Assembly: GCA_041690255.1 (NCBI GenBank)
Contig: JAWLHU010000010.1
Span: 1 to 64,000, forward strand
Length of the DNA: 64,000 bases
Source of the DNA: JAWLHU01 sp041690255
Lineage (GTDB): Bacteria; Bacillota; Sulfobacillia; Symbiobacteriales; Symbiobacteriaceae
Direction of reading: 5' to 3'
Positions 27,986-36,701 of the stretch are shown piece by piece. The number at the start of each line of letters is the position of its first letter. Positions within the stretch are counted from its first letter, which is position 1. Both the position numbers and the translations under genes were made by a program. The notes below the pieces were generated by a model. It was not told the DNA's origin. It saw nothing but the letters and a program-made list of their open reading frames with translations, and made no database searches.

Positions 27986-29158
27986 TCACTCCGGGGGGGC
28001 CTGCTCGACCAATGATACTAGAAACCGATAGAAAAGGTCAAGCCATGTTGCTTTGGCGACGGATTCAGCGGCGACCAACTCCGCCGTGACATCCCGGCCA
28101 TCCGGCAGAGCGATTACGGCGCTGCCAACTCGCTGGCCCTGCCGGATCGGAGCGGGGATCTCGGGGTGGTTCAGGCTGATCTGGATCGCCGGGTACTCGC
28201 TCATCTTGCGGGGCAGGACCAGTTCCAGGTCCTCCTTCAGGGCCACGGGGACGCTCAGTCGCTTGCCACGGTAGACGGGCACGGAGCGCAGGACCTCGCC
28301 CTTCTGGCCCATCTGGGCGACCTGGAAGTTGCGGAAACCCCACTCCAGCAGATCCGCTGATTCCCGCCAGCGATTGCCTGAATTTAGCACGACGCTGATC
28401 AGTTTCTGTCCGTCCCGGGTGGCGCTGGCGATCAGGCACGGACCGGCCGCAGCGGTGGTCCCGGTCTTGACGCCGTCGGCCCCGGGGAGCCAGCCGAGGA
28501 GCTTGTTGGTATTGTACAGGACGGTCCGCCGCTCCAGTTCCTCGAAGGTGAGTTCCCTGGCCGGCTGGGAGACGATCTCGGCGAACTTGGGGTTGTTCAG
28601 GGCAGCCCGGGTGATCACGGCCAGGTCGTAAGCGGTCGAGTAGTGCTCGGGCTTGCTCAGGCCGTGGGGGTTGACGAAGTGGCTCCCCTTGGCGCCAAGC
28701 GCCTTCGCCCGGTCATTCATGAGGATGGCGAACGCCTCCACCGAGCCGGCCAGATGCTCGGCGATAGCCACGGCGGCATCGTTGCCCGACCGGAGCAGGA
28801 GCCCGTGCAGCAGATCGTGCAGGGAGTAGACCTCCCCGGGCTTGATGTACATGGAGCTGCCCTCGGTGTAGGCAGCCCGCCGCGAGACCTTCACCAGGTC
28901 GTTCAGGTCGCCCCGCTCCAGGGCGATCAGGGCGGTCAGGACCTTCGTTGTACTGGCGGGGGACCGCCGCTGGTGTGCATTGCGGGCGAACAGGATCTCG
29001 CCGGTCTTCCAGTCGAGCAGGACCGAGGCGCCAGCCCAGCCGCGCGGGGCGGCCTCCACCTTCCAGACGTCGGCAGCGGTGGTGCTGGGGGTGGCGTGGA
29101 CTGGAAACGCTGGTACCAGGAGAAGGCAGAGCACGAGAGCGATCAACCGCCGGATCAT
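27986..29158 (-). CDS. D-alanyl-D-alanine carboxypeptidase (peptidase S11, DacF-like)
   Basis: A 390-residue penicillin-binding protein that trims the terminal D-Ala from peptidoglycan stem peptides outside the membrane. The signal peptide covers residues 1-23. Active-site motifs are STTK (S-x-x-K), SGN and KTGT, all intact. The C-terminal beta domain and a final amphipathic segment for membrane association are present. GGAGGTG precedes the ATG. In sporeformers this family includes vegetative DacA and sporulation DacF/DacB; I cannot separate these from sequence alone. Confidence 0.92.
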   Translation of the reverse strand: MIRRLIALVLCLLLVPAFPVHATPSTTAADVWKVEAAPRGWAGASVLLDWKTGEILFARNAHQRRSPASTTKVLTALIALERGDLNDLVKVSRRAAYTEGSSMYIKPGEVYSLHDLLHGLLLRSGNDAAVAIAEHLAGSVEAFAILMNDRAKALGAKGSHFVNPHGLSKPEHYSTAYDLAVITRAALNNPKFAEIVSQPARELTFEELERRTVLYNTNKLLGWLPGADGVKTGTTAAAGPCLIASATRDGQKLISVVLNSGNRWRESADLLEWGFRNFQVAQMGQKGEVLRSVPVYRGKRLSVPVALKEDLELVLPRKMSEYPAIQISLNHPEIPAPIRQGQRVGSAVIALPDGRDVTAELVAAESVAKATWLDLFYRFLVSLVEQAPPE

Positions 29159-29240
29159 GGCGACACCTCCGCCTGCTAGTATGCGGCGGGTGGGGCCGGT
29201 ACATGCGGCGTTACATGCGGCAATGGCGTTACCTGCGGTA

Positions 29241-29273
29241 ATGAAGAAGCCCGACCACGAAGCATGGCCGGGC
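29241..29273 (-). terminator. Terminator after the rodZ-like gene
   Basis: GCCCGACC (29249-29256) pairs with GGCCGGGC (29266-29273) with one G-T pair, and on the minus strand TTCTTC follows. Just beyond it, 29195-29240 contains short direct repeats of TTACATGCGG and GTTACCTGCGG with no obvious function. Confidence 0.65.
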
Positions 29274-29279
29274 GCTCCC

Positions 29280-30206
29280 TTATTCCTTGCCGGTGATGGT
29301 CAGCACGTAGCGACCGCCTGTGAGCGAATGGGGCATCTTCTGACCGTTGATCGTGATCTCCAGGCCATCCATAAAGCCGGCCACGATCACGATCTGCTTG
29401 CCTTCATAGTGAAGGGGGGCATTTGGCGTGCCGTAGAGCTTCCGCTCACCATCAACGGTGGCGCTCATCCAGGGGAAACCCTTTGTGAAGGCGACATCCA
29501 CGATCGCGGGGCTTGCCGACACCGTGTAGGTGATGTTCTCGCCCTTCGGCCCCTCCATGGTCACCTGCGGCTTCTCCTCGACCGGGGGCGGGGGCGGATC
29601 AGGCTCCTTGACCGGAGGAGGATCCGGCTCCTTCTGGGTGACCGGGGGCGGCGGTGTGGGCTCCGGCTCGGCGGAGAGCATGCCGTACACCCACCAGGCC
29701 CCCGCACCAAGCAGGCCGATGACCAGGAGAGCCAGGACCGCCCGACGGAGGACGAACGTGCTGCTGGCCGGCCGGGGCATGGGCGCCCTGCGCGACGGCC
29801 TCTCCTCCCCGACGGGTCGCTGCCGCTCGGGCCGAACGGTGCGCTCCGTTCGCGGCGGACGGTCGGGCCTGGGCGGACGGTCGGGCCTGGGCGGGCGGTC
29901 CGGCCCGGGCTGAGAGGCCGCGGCTGCCTGGGCGGCTGTGCCCTCGCCAGGTGGGTCCTCCCGCCGCTCCGACGTCGCCTTGCTCAGCTTGTACTCCTCG
30001 ACAAGCTCTTCGCCATCCAGCCCCAGGTAGTTACCATAGGTCCGGAGGAAGCCCTTCACGTAGACCTCGCCAGGTATGTCCACATGGCGGCCGGTCTCGA
30101 GCGCTTCAATATACCTTTTGCGAATGCGGGTCTCGTCCTCGACATCCTGGATCGAGAGCCCCTTGGCCTCACGGGCCGCAAGCAGACGACGGCCAATCTC
30201 CTCCAC
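29280..30206 (-). CDS. RodZ-like cytoskeletal/HTH membrane protein
   Basis: A 308-residue protein. An N-terminal Cro/CI-type helix-turn-helix (about residues 4-66, GLSIQDVEDETRIRKRYIEALE) is of the MreB-binding type. A Pro/Arg-rich segment with repeated RPPRPD follows. One membrane helix lies at about 150-172, and another Pro-rich stretch leads to a C-terminal DUF4115-like beta domain. This order matches RodZ, which links MreB to the wall-synthesis machinery. It sits beside the D,D-carboxypeptidase gene on the same strand, fitting a cell-shape role. Confidence 0.88.
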   Translation of the reverse strand: MEEIGRRLLAAREAKGLSIQDVEDETRIRKRYIEALETGRHVDIPGEVYVKGFLRTYGNYLGLDGEELVEEYKLSKATSERREDPPGEGTAAQAAAASQPGPDRPPRPDRPPRPDRPPRTERTVRPERQRPVGEERPSRRAPMPRPASSTFVLRRAVLALLVIGLLGAGAWWVYGMLSAEPEPTPPPPVTQKEPDPPPVKEPDPPPPPVEEKPQVTMEGPKGENITYTVSASPAIVDVAFTKGFPWMSATVDGERKLYGTPNAPLHYEGKQIVIVAGFMDGLEITINGQKMPHSLTGGRYVLTITGKE

Positions 30207-30722
30207 GCCGACGACCTCCTCTGTCGCGCTGGGGGACTTCAGGCTGACGGTCCATTCGCCACACGAATGAACCGAACACCCCCCTCTTTCTCCGGCTGGA
30301 TCAGAAATCCCTCCTGGGAGCGGACAAGTTCCACAGGAGTTCGCCGCTCAGCCGGTAGGGCGCGTTCCCTATCATCCCTTTGACGTTCAGCGCTCTGCTC
30401 AGGTTCCCCCAGTCTCGCTTGGTTGACCGCGGCCCTTCGCATAGAGACCGCATTGAGACCGAGGGGAGTCTTTCCGTAACGAATTTCGCTCGTTCGGGGG
30501 CACGGCCCGAAAAAAAGCTTACGCTATGAGGCCAATCTGCTCTCGAACCCGCCCCAGGTCACCCAGATCTTGTCTCATTGGGCATTTGCCTTTGCTTTTC
30601 CGCCTCCTGTTCCCCTATTCCAGGGACATAGCGTAAGGATTTTGCATCTGCCCGCCTCCATCGTCCCGAAAAAGCGTACGGAAAGCAGGAATTTCCACTT
30701 TTTAGGATGAATCCCCTGGCCG
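30207..30722. other. Divergent intergenic region of about 500 bp, no firm gene
   Basis: This region holds a minus-strand open frame at 30239-30442 (67 residues, charged, without a ribosome binding site) that I do not accept as a gene. AT-rich patches occur at 30510-30530 and 30690-30710. No clear promoter, RNA gene or repeat was seen. Confidence 0.45.
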
Positions 30723-31712
30723 ATGGAGGTGATGACCATCTACGTGCAGGTTCCGATTCCCCTACTGGAAGGCCGCTTGCCTATGACGGCCAAGCTGGTC
30801 GCCATGCTCATGCTTCTCCCAGAGGCACAGACGCCACAGACGCTGGAGAAGCTCTCCGGCCTGTCCCGTCCCACCGTGCTCCGTGCCCTGGCCCTGCTGG
30901 AAGCGGCCGGCTGGCACACCTCCCCGGCAGCCCCGCAAGCGCGGGAGGTGCAGGTCTCCACTGAGTTGCTTGTCGACCCTCGCCTCAGCGCACGGGAGAA
31001 GCTGGTCTATACCCGGCTGCAAGCGGGTCCTTCGCTTGCGCCCTCCACTCACGCCTCGCTCGCCAGGCAGGTCGGTCTGACCCCCTACCCGCTGAAACAA
31101 GCGCTTCATCGCCTGGCGGCGACCGGGTGGATGCAGGTCACGCAGCAACACCGCAGATCACTGGTGGAGTTCACTCTCGGTAACCCCTTCGCTGAGTACC
31201 GGGCTTCGATCGTCGCACCGGCTCGCCGGCGGCTGAACAAGAACCGCTACAAGGGGGAGACCTACATGCGGGAGTGGCTCAACCTGCTGGTGGCAGGCCG
31301 CGAGTGTACGGATGACGCCACCCCTGACTTCCTGGAGAACCCCTTCACCGGCGAGAAGATGGAGCTTGACCGCTACTACCCACCGAATGTCGCCCTGGAA
31401 TTTCAGGGACCCCAGCACTTCACCACGACGGAATGGTTCCCGGACGAGGTGGAACTCCGCAAGCAACAGGCTCGGGACCATATGAAGCGCGGGTTTTGCG
31501 AAGCGCGGGGCATCACTCTGATCGCAGTCACCGCGGAGGACCTCAGCCTGGAGGGCATGCGAGCGAAGCTGGGCGACCTCCTGCCTCTCCGGGATCTGAG
31601 GGGGCATGAGGCGTGGGTCCGGCTGGTGGAAAGCTACAGCCGGAGCTACCGCGAAGAGGCCAGGCAGCCGCTCCCGCCACCGAAGCCGAAGGGCCAGGAC
31701 CAGGAGGCATAA
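30723..31712 (+). CDS. Two winged-helix domains plus a PD-(D/E)xK-like nuclease domain
   Basis: A 329-residue protein. Residues 8-66 and 76-140 form two similar units, each opening with LLxxxRLxxxxKLVxxxL and continuing into a helix-turn-helix (LSRPTVLRALALLEAAGW; LTPYPLKQALHRLAATGW). The C-terminal part (about 170-300) has D216 in ELDRYYP, ten residues ahead of E226-x-Q228 in LEFQG, then an Arg/Lys-rich helix and GITLIAV. This order is that of the PD-(D/E)xK nuclease fold. DNA binding is therefore likely and cleavage plausible. The ATGs at 30723 and 30732 are both possible starts around a GGAGGTG. It stands alone with its own terminator. Confidence 0.75.
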   Translation: MEVMTIYVQVPIPLLEGRLPMTAKLVAMLMLLPEAQTPQTLEKLSGLSRPTVLRALALLEAAGWHTSPAAPQAREVQVSTELLVDPRLSAREKLVYTRLQAGPSLAPSTHASLARQVGLTPYPLKQALHRLAATGWMQVTQQHRRSLVEFTLGNPFAEYRASIVAPARRRLNKNRYKGETYMREWLNLLVAGRECTDDATPDFLENPFTGEKMELDRYYPPNVALEFQGPQHFTTTEWFPDEVELRKQQARDHMKRGFCEARGITLIAVTAEDLSLEGMRAKLGDLLPLRDLRGHEAWVRLVESYSRSYREEARQPLPPPKPKGQDQEA

Positions 31713-31835
31713 GGCCTGCCGGGCAGGGCGCCCACGCCCACGCCTGCGCCGACGCCGAAACACCCACGCCGAAACAGCGACTATCTCGTACCTGTCACCG
31801 CCCTTGACCGCAACAGTCCAAGAACCATGATCAAG

Positions 31836-31885
31836 AGCCATCGAGTCTAAGGGGTACTACTTCTTAGCACTTCGATGGCTTTTTC
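31836..31885 (+). terminator. Terminator upstream of the metallopeptidase gene
   Basis: AGCCATCGA (31836-31844) pairs with TCGATGGCT (31872-31880), and an inner CTAAG/CTTAG pair tightens the loop; TTTTT follows. It ends the nuclease-like gene transcript. The 120 bp before it (31713-31835) contain only GC-rich short repeats of CCCACGCC type. Confidence 0.8.
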
Positions 31886-32015
31886 CTGTACGAATGGTTC
31901 GACGTGCATGAACAGGAGGGCGGGTGCCCGTGTGGGCACGGCAGTACAAAAGGAGGAACTAATCACCTATTCAAAGAATAGGCCATTTAAGACGCGAAAC
32001 CTACGAGGTGTTGGT

Positions 32016-32861
32016 ATGAGCCTGCGAGTGAATCATGTCACCGGGACGGCCCTGTTCCGGAACCGTGATCGCCTGGATGAATATTTGGCCGACGTTTTCA
32101 GTCACCATGTAACTGGACAAACTTGGATGGGCAACGCCTCTGACCTTGCGCGGAGGTTTCAACTGCTCTCGTTCGGTGACAAGACAGAGGAAGAGTCTGC
32201 TGGCTATGATTGGGACCTCCAAGCCGTCGAGGCAACCGTTGAGGCAGTCATGGACAAGGTCAGAACGCACATCCCTCTGGAGCACTTGGCTGTAACCATC
32301 GTCCCGGCCCTCCCATTTCGCTGGTTCCGCGATTTCAACTTGCCATCGAATAGATGGTCGAACGCTTTCACCAACGGCCCAGGAAATCTCGTAGTGGCTG
32401 TCCCACCAGAACCTGATTGGCAGTACCTGGCCAACTTGATCGCACACGAATGCCACCATGCATTTCCCGAGAACCCAATCTACAACTTGAGACTGGAGAC
32501 TTTCACACTAGCCGAATGGATTAAGATGGAAGGTGCAGCCGAGTACTTCGGTCGCTTGCTATATCCGGATGACCGATGGTGGTGGGCATCCTTCCCCGAA
32601 GAGATGGAGCCGGGCTACTGGCGTTTGGTCCAGCCCCACTTGGATGATGCAGACGACGCCGTAAAAGGGCGCCTAGCTATTGGGAGCAAGGCCGATGGGA
32701 TTCCGACGTTCGCTGGCTACACGTTTGGCTACAGGGCGGTGGCCTACTATATGTCTTGCTATCCTGACACAACCATTCTCCAGCTCTACAAGGTGAGTCC
32801 CCGTGGGCTGGTTGAAACCTACATGAGTCGTGAATCTGGGAACGAAATCTCCCTGGGATGA
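32016..32861 (+). CDS. DUF2268-like predicted zinc metallopeptidase
   Basis: A 281-residue protein. ATG at 32016 is chosen because GAGGT lies 8-10 nt upstream; a longer frame to 31875 would begin inside a terminator. HECHH at residues 144-148 is a zinc-peptidase HExxH motif. A downstream glutamate in KMEGAAEYFGRLLYP is a candidate third ligand. This pattern resembles the DUF2268 family of Bacillus YjaZ type. No signal peptide is visible. Base composition is clearly lower in GC than the neighbours, a possible sign of transfer. Biological role unknown. Confidence 0.75.
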   Translation: MSLRVNHVTGTALFRNRDRLDEYLADVFSHHVTGQTWMGNASDLARRFQLLSFGDKTEEESAGYDWDLQAVEATVEAVMDKVRTHIPLEHLAVTIVPALPFRWFRDFNLPSNRWSNAFTNGPGNLVVAVPPEPDWQYLANLIAHECHHAFPENPIYNLRLETFTLAEWIKMEGAAEYFGRLLYPDDRWWWASFPEEMEPGYWRLVQPHLDDADDAVKGRLAIGSKADGIPTFAGYTFGYRAVAYYMSCYPDTTILQLYKVSPRGLVETYMSRESGNEISLG

Positions 32862-32863
32862 TG

Positions 32864-32895
32864 AAGAGCTGCACGCATCCTGGCGTGCAGCTCTT
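32864..32895. terminator. Bidirectional terminator between the metallopeptidase gene and asnS
   Basis: A perfect 13-bp stem (32864-32876 with 32883-32895) with loop ATCCTG lies between convergent genes. T-tracts are weak on both sides. Confidence 0.7.
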
Positions 32896-32947
32896 CCTGT
32901 GTGTCGATGCCTACCTGTCCTTCCATGAACAGCCGGGGCGCGGTCTC

Positions 32948-34261
32948 CTACGGCTGCAGCCGGTTCAGCAGGCGGGCGAAGGGGATCGTCTCCCGGACGT
33001 GGTCCAGGCCACAGATCCAGGCCACGGTCCGCTCCACGCCAATGCCGAAGCCCGAGTGGGGAACGGTGCCAAAGCGACGCAGGTCATAGTACCAGCCGTA
33101 GGTGGCCATGTCCAGCCCTTCGGCCTCATACCGCTGCTTCAGGAGTTCCGGATCATGGATGCGCTGCGACCCGCCGATGATCTCGCCATAGCCCTCGGGG
33201 GCCAGGAGATCGGCGCCCAGCACCACATCGGGGTTCGTGGGGTCGGGCTCCATGTAAAAGGCCTTGATCTTGGCAGGGAACTTCTCGACAAAGACCGGCT
33301 TGTCGAAGTGCTGGGTGATCACCGTCTCGTGCGGGGCGCCGAAGTCCTCGCCCCAGGGGATCGGATCCCACTCATCCCCCTCCTTGTGGAGCTTCTGGAG
33401 CAGCTCGACCGCCTCGGTGTAGGTGATGCGCGGGAAGGGCGGAACCACCTTCTCCAGGTGGGTCGTATCCCGACCGATCGTCTTCAGATCCTCGGCCCGG
33501 TTCTTCAGCACCCGCTGGACGATGTAGGAGACGAACTCCTCCTGGAGCTTCATGTTGTCCTCGTGGGTGTAGTAGGCCATCTCGGGCTCGACCATCCAGA
33601 ACTCGATCAGATGCCGGCGGGTCTTCGACTTCTCCGCCCGGAAGGTCGGGCCGAAGGAGTAGACCTTGCCCAGCGCCATGGCGGTCGCCTCGACATAGAG
33701 CTGGCCCGACTGCGACAGGTAGGCCGGCTCGTCGTTCACATACTTGGTCTCAAACAGGTTGGCGCCGCCCTCCGCCGAGGTGCCCATGAGGATCGGCGGC
33801 TCGGTCAGGAAGAAGCCATTCTCCTGCAGATAGGTGTGCATGGCCATGGTGATCTCGTTGCGGATCCGCAGGATCGCCGCCTGCTTGGAGGAGCGGACCC
33901 AGAGGTGCCGGTTGTCCATGAGGAACTCGACGCCATGCTCCTTCGGGGTGATCGGGTACTCCTCGGCGATCTGGACGATCTCCAGCTCCTTGACCCCGAT
34001 CTCATAGCCACCCGGGGCGCGGGTCTCCTTGCGGACCGAGCCGCGGATGATCAGGGAGGACTCCTGGGTCAGCTTCTTGCCGGCCTCGAAGACCTCGGCG
34101 GGCACATCCTTAATAAAGACCACGGCCTGGCAGATACCCGTGCCGTCACGGAAGATGATGAACTGGATCTTGCCCGAGCTGCGGTAATTCTGAACCCAGC
34201 CGCGCAACTCCACATCCTGCCCTTCAAATTGGCCCAAATCCTTGACGTAGATCCACTGCAT
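32948..34261 (-). CDS. asnS: Asparaginyl-tRNA synthetase
   Basis: A 437-residue class IIb aminoacyl-tRNA synthetase that charges tRNA-Asn. MQWIYVKD at 34261 is chosen as start because GGAGGG precedes it at 10 nt. The N-terminal OB-fold (WVQNYRSSGKIQFIIFRDG) binds the anticodon. Motif 2 (FRAEKSKTRRHLIEFWMVE) and motif 3 (GFGIGVERTVAWICG) are intact. The single-copy, full-length form indicates direct tRNA-Asn charging in this organism. Confidence 0.96.
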   Translation of the reverse strand: MQWIYVKDLGQFEGQDVELRGWVQNYRSSGKIQFIIFRDGTGICQAVVFIKDVPAEVFEAGKKLTQESSLIIRGSVRKETRAPGGYEIGVKELEIVQIAEEYPITPKEHGVEFLMDNRHLWVRSSKQAAILRIRNEITMAMHTYLQENGFFLTEPPILMGTSAEGGANLFETKYVNDEPAYLSQSGQLYVEATAMALGKVYSFGPTFRAEKSKTRRHLIEFWMVEPEMAYYTHEDNMKLQEEFVSYIVQRVLKNRAEDLKTIGRDTTHLEKVVPPFPRITYTEAVELLQKLHKEGDEWDPIPWGEDFGAPHETVITQHFDKPVFVEKFPAKIKAFYMEPDPTNPDVVLGADLLAPEGYGEIIGGSQRIHDPELLKQRYEAEGLDMATYGWYYDLRRFGTVPHSGFGIGVERTVAWICGLDHVRETIPFARLLNRLQP

Positions 34262-34348
34262 AAGATTGAGACCCTCCGGCTTCGTATTCCTGTTCATTCT
34301 AGCATGTCCACCCGCCGAATGGAAATGGACTGGACGAAGAAGAGCCGC

Positions 34349-35200
34349 TCAGACGAGCGGCTCCGCCCCCAGCAGGGGATCGGCCTCCATGGTGACGATG
34401 CCCACGGCGCCCGGCCCGGCATGCGAGGCCAGGGCGGTGCCCGCATCGGCGATGATCGCATCCACCAGATCGAATCGCTCCCGGACGGCCTGCAGCAGCC
34501 GCTCCGCCTCCTCGCGGGCGTTGGTGTGGACCACCGCCAGGTGGACCTTGGCGCCATCTACATGGGCGAGGGCCAGTTCGGTGATCCGATCGAGGGCCGG
34601 GTGCCAGCCCCTGACCTTGTCGACCACCTCCACCATCGACTTGCCGAGGTAGAGGACCGGCTTGATCGAGAGCATGCCCGCAATCAGGGCCGTGCTCAGG
34701 GAGACCCGCCCGGACTTCCGCAACTGCTTCATCTGGCGGATGGCGGCATGGACATGGGTCCGGGGTACCATGCGCTCCAGCATGGTCAGGATCTCCTGCA
34801 CCCCGTGCCCCAGTTGGGCCGCCTTGGCCGCCGCCATGGTGAGCAGGCCCAGCCCCAGGGTGGTCGAGCGGCTGTCCACGACGAGGATCCGCTGCTCGGG
34901 CAGCATCTGCGCCGCCATGCGGGCCACGTTGATCAGGGTGGACTTGGACTCCATGACATGGATCGATATGATCGTGCACGCCTCAGCCGCCAGTTGCCGG
35001 TAGACATCGAGGAAGGCACCTGGTGACGGGGTGGATGTTGTCGGTGGCTCCGGGGAGGCGTCGAGGCGCTCGTAGAAGCGATCCGATGAATCGACGCCGT
35101 CGACATGGGTCTCTGTGCCGAAATGGATGGTGGCCGGTACGACAGTGATCCCAAGCCGGCGGCAGATCTCCGCCGGGATCGATGCGGTGCTGTCCGTCAC
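34349..35200 (-). CDS. DegV-family fatty-acid-binding protein
   Basis: A 283-residue protein. TDSTASIP is the family signature at the N-terminus, and the two-domain EDD fold with GRVSLSTALIAGMLSIKPVL is complete. In Gram-positive bacteria these proteins (FakB type) bind fatty acids for the FakA kinase. The GTG at 35200 would cut the usual KIVTDS start: the frame continues upstream as IPVKIVTDS. An AGGAGG lies 7 nt before an in-frame ATA and 4 nt before an ATC, so the true start may be a non-standard codon near 35215-35218. Confidence 0.9.
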   Translation of the reverse strand: MTDSTASIPAEICRRLGITVVPATIHFGTETHVDGVDSSDRFYERLDASPEPPTTSTPSPGAFLDVYRQLAAEACTIISIHVMESKSTLINVARMAAQMLPEQRILVVDSRSTTLGLGLLTMAAAKAAQLGHGVQEILTMLERMVPRTHVHAAIRQMKQLRKSGRVSLSTALIAGMLSIKPVLYLGKSMVEVVDKVRGWHPALDRITELALAHVDGAKVHLAVVHTNAREEAERLLQAVRERFDLVDAIIADAGTALASHAGPGAVGIVTMEADPLLGAEPLV

Positions 35201-35396
35201 GATCTTGACAGGTATGATGGCCCCTCCTCCCGGACCTACGACCTGGTCCTAGGTTTTGGTCCTATTCGCCGCTCGTTTGTCGGACTCCTCCCGTTCAACG
35301 ATTCGAAGAGAATTCGTACGGATAAAATCACGGTTTACGATATAGTTTGCGATATAATGGGAGCAAGACAAATCCCTGGTCGGAGGTGAGAGCCCG
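35201..35396. promoter_or_regulatory. Divergent intergenic region with a candidate -10 box
   Basis: Between degV and the L,D-transpeptidase-like gene, the plus strand has TATAAT at about 35353-35358, close to the GGAGGTG ribosome binding site of the downstream gene. No -35 element is found at normal spacing; TTTACG lies too near. The assignment is tentative. Confidence 0.35.
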
Positions 35397-36437
35397 GTGA
35401 ACGAGCTGCACAGCCGTCCCAAGCTCCGCTCCTACGCTGCGATCATGCGGCGTAGGGAGGCCCGCCGCAGGCGCTATATGCGCCGCCGGATCGGTGCCCT
35501 GATCATCCTGGGGCTCCTGGGCGGTCTCCTCTACTATGGGGGCCGGTCGGGCATCGCCTGGGTGGTGGAATGGCGGGCGGCCAGCGCCGAGCCGCAGACC
35601 GAGGTGCCAAAGATCGAAATGCCCTTCACCGCAGAGGTCTATCTGAACGGTGCCGATCTGGATGGCGACGGGTCCGTGGAGCGGATCGCGATCTCCAAGG
35701 CGGATGATGGTCTGCGCCAGGTCGCACTGACCACCGGCAGCGGCAGCCTGATCGGAGCGCCGCTCACTCTGTCGGACTTCCCCATCAGCCTGAAGGACCT
35801 GCCGCGCGCGGCGCAGGTACTGGTCTGGGAGGGGCGGCTGCCCGGCAGCGGGGAGCCCGAGGAGGTCCCCGTGGGCGATGCGACAGCCATGAAGGCGGCC
35901 GGTGGAGAGCCCTCCTACCAGGCCTGGCGGATGGATGCGAGCCAGGGACTGGTCCCGGTCGATTACTATGCGCTCCTTGCCCCGCTGACGCCACCCGAGC
36001 CGACGGTGATCATTGTGGACAAGGGGTTGAATCTCCTCTGGTACTACGAGGACGGCGAGTTGATCCAGACCGCACGGGTGGCGACGGGTGAGCATATCAG
36101 CGGACCGGCGCCATCGGCGGCGAATCAGAAGGTGAACTACCTCACCCCGGAGGGGCACTATGCGGTGAGCGTGGCGCTGCCTGGCGTGAAGTACTGGGCG
36201 GAGGATATCCCCGCCGGCGATCCCCGCAATCCGCTGGGCACCCGCTGGCTCGGTTTCAACGCCTTCGATGGGGACACGGGGCATATCTGGGCGATCCACG
36301 GGACCAACGACCCCGATGGCCGCCTCGGCCGGTGGGTGACCCACGGGACGGTGGAGATGCGGAACGAGGAGATCGAGGCGCTCTACGAGCGGGTGCAGGT
36401 AGGGACGCCGATCGTGATTCAGAAGACGGAGTCGTAG
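35397..36437 (+). CDS. YkuD-domain (L,D-transpeptidase-like) protein without catalytic cysteine
   Basis: A 346-residue protein. A basic N-terminus, one membrane helix (about 32-50) and a wall-facing body are visible. Residues 85-95 (LNGADLDGDGSVE) look like a calcium-binding FG-GAP/dockerin-type loop. The C-terminal half follows the YkuD fold: IIVDKGLNLLWYYEDG, then the histidine region IHGTNDP (His300). The canonical SHGCIRM becomes THGTVEM (314-320), so the nucleophilic Cys is Thr317 and the conserved Arg is Glu319. GGAGGTG precedes the GTG start. Either it is inactive and binds peptidoglycan, or it uses another mechanism; the codons ACC CAC GGG ACG GTG GAG are clear. Confidence 0.85.
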   Translation: MNELHSRPKLRSYAAIMRRREARRRRYMRRRIGALIILGLLGGLLYYGGRSGIAWVVEWRAASAEPQTEVPKIEMPFTAEVYLNGADLDGDGSVERIAISKADDGLRQVALTTGSGSLIGAPLTLSDFPISLKDLPRAAQVLVWEGRLPGSGEPEEVPVGDATAMKAAGGEPSYQAWRMDASQGLVPVDYYALLAPLTPPEPTVIIVDKGLNLLWYYEDGELIQTARVATGEHISGPAPSAANQKVNYLTPEGHYAVSVALPGVKYWAEDIPAGDPRNPLGTRWLGFNAFDGDTGHIWAIHGTNDPDGRLGRWVTHGTVEMRNEEIEALYERVQVGTPIVIQKTES

Positions 36438-36514
36438 GGCCGAGGCCGGGGCCCAGGTCAGCCCGGGCGCTCTGCGCGGGGCCCGGTGCCGGAGCCGAGG
36501 CCGGGCGGCGCCAA

Positions 36515-36565
36515 CTGTCCGTTTTCGCGCGTGTCCCAGGCCGGGTGACGGCAAAAAACAGACAG
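36515..36565. repeat. Imperfect inverted repeat, weaker copy of the one at 36702
   Basis: CTGTCCGTTTT (36515-36525) pairs with AAAACAGACAG (36555-36565) with one mismatch across a 29-nt loop. The arms share CTGTCC plus a T-run with the perfect repeat 190 bp downstream, so they may be the same kind of element. Confidence 0.6.
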
Positions 36566-36701
36566 ATGGGCGCAGGGCGACCGTCAGATGGCTCGGGGGC
36601 GCCGCAGCCTTCGCCAGAAGTCGAGCGCGATCGAGCTTCTTCGTCAGGATTCGACAGTATTCGTGGGGCCTGAAGCGGAGAGGCTGGTCCACCGGCCGGT
36701 C

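Noticed and set aside
29159..29240. Short direct repeats TTACATGCGG as a possible iteron or att site
   Set aside because: Only two or three imperfect copies within 50 bp and no neighbouring replication or integrase gene.
30239..30442. Minus-strand 67-residue frame upstream of the rodZ-like gene
   Set aside because: Protein-like C-terminus (GFLIQPEKEGG) but no ribosome binding site and no family recognised; kept as a note only.
31875..32015. 47-codon N-terminal extension of the metallopeptidase
   Set aside because: It begins inside a terminator hairpin; ATG at 32016 has the ribosome binding site.
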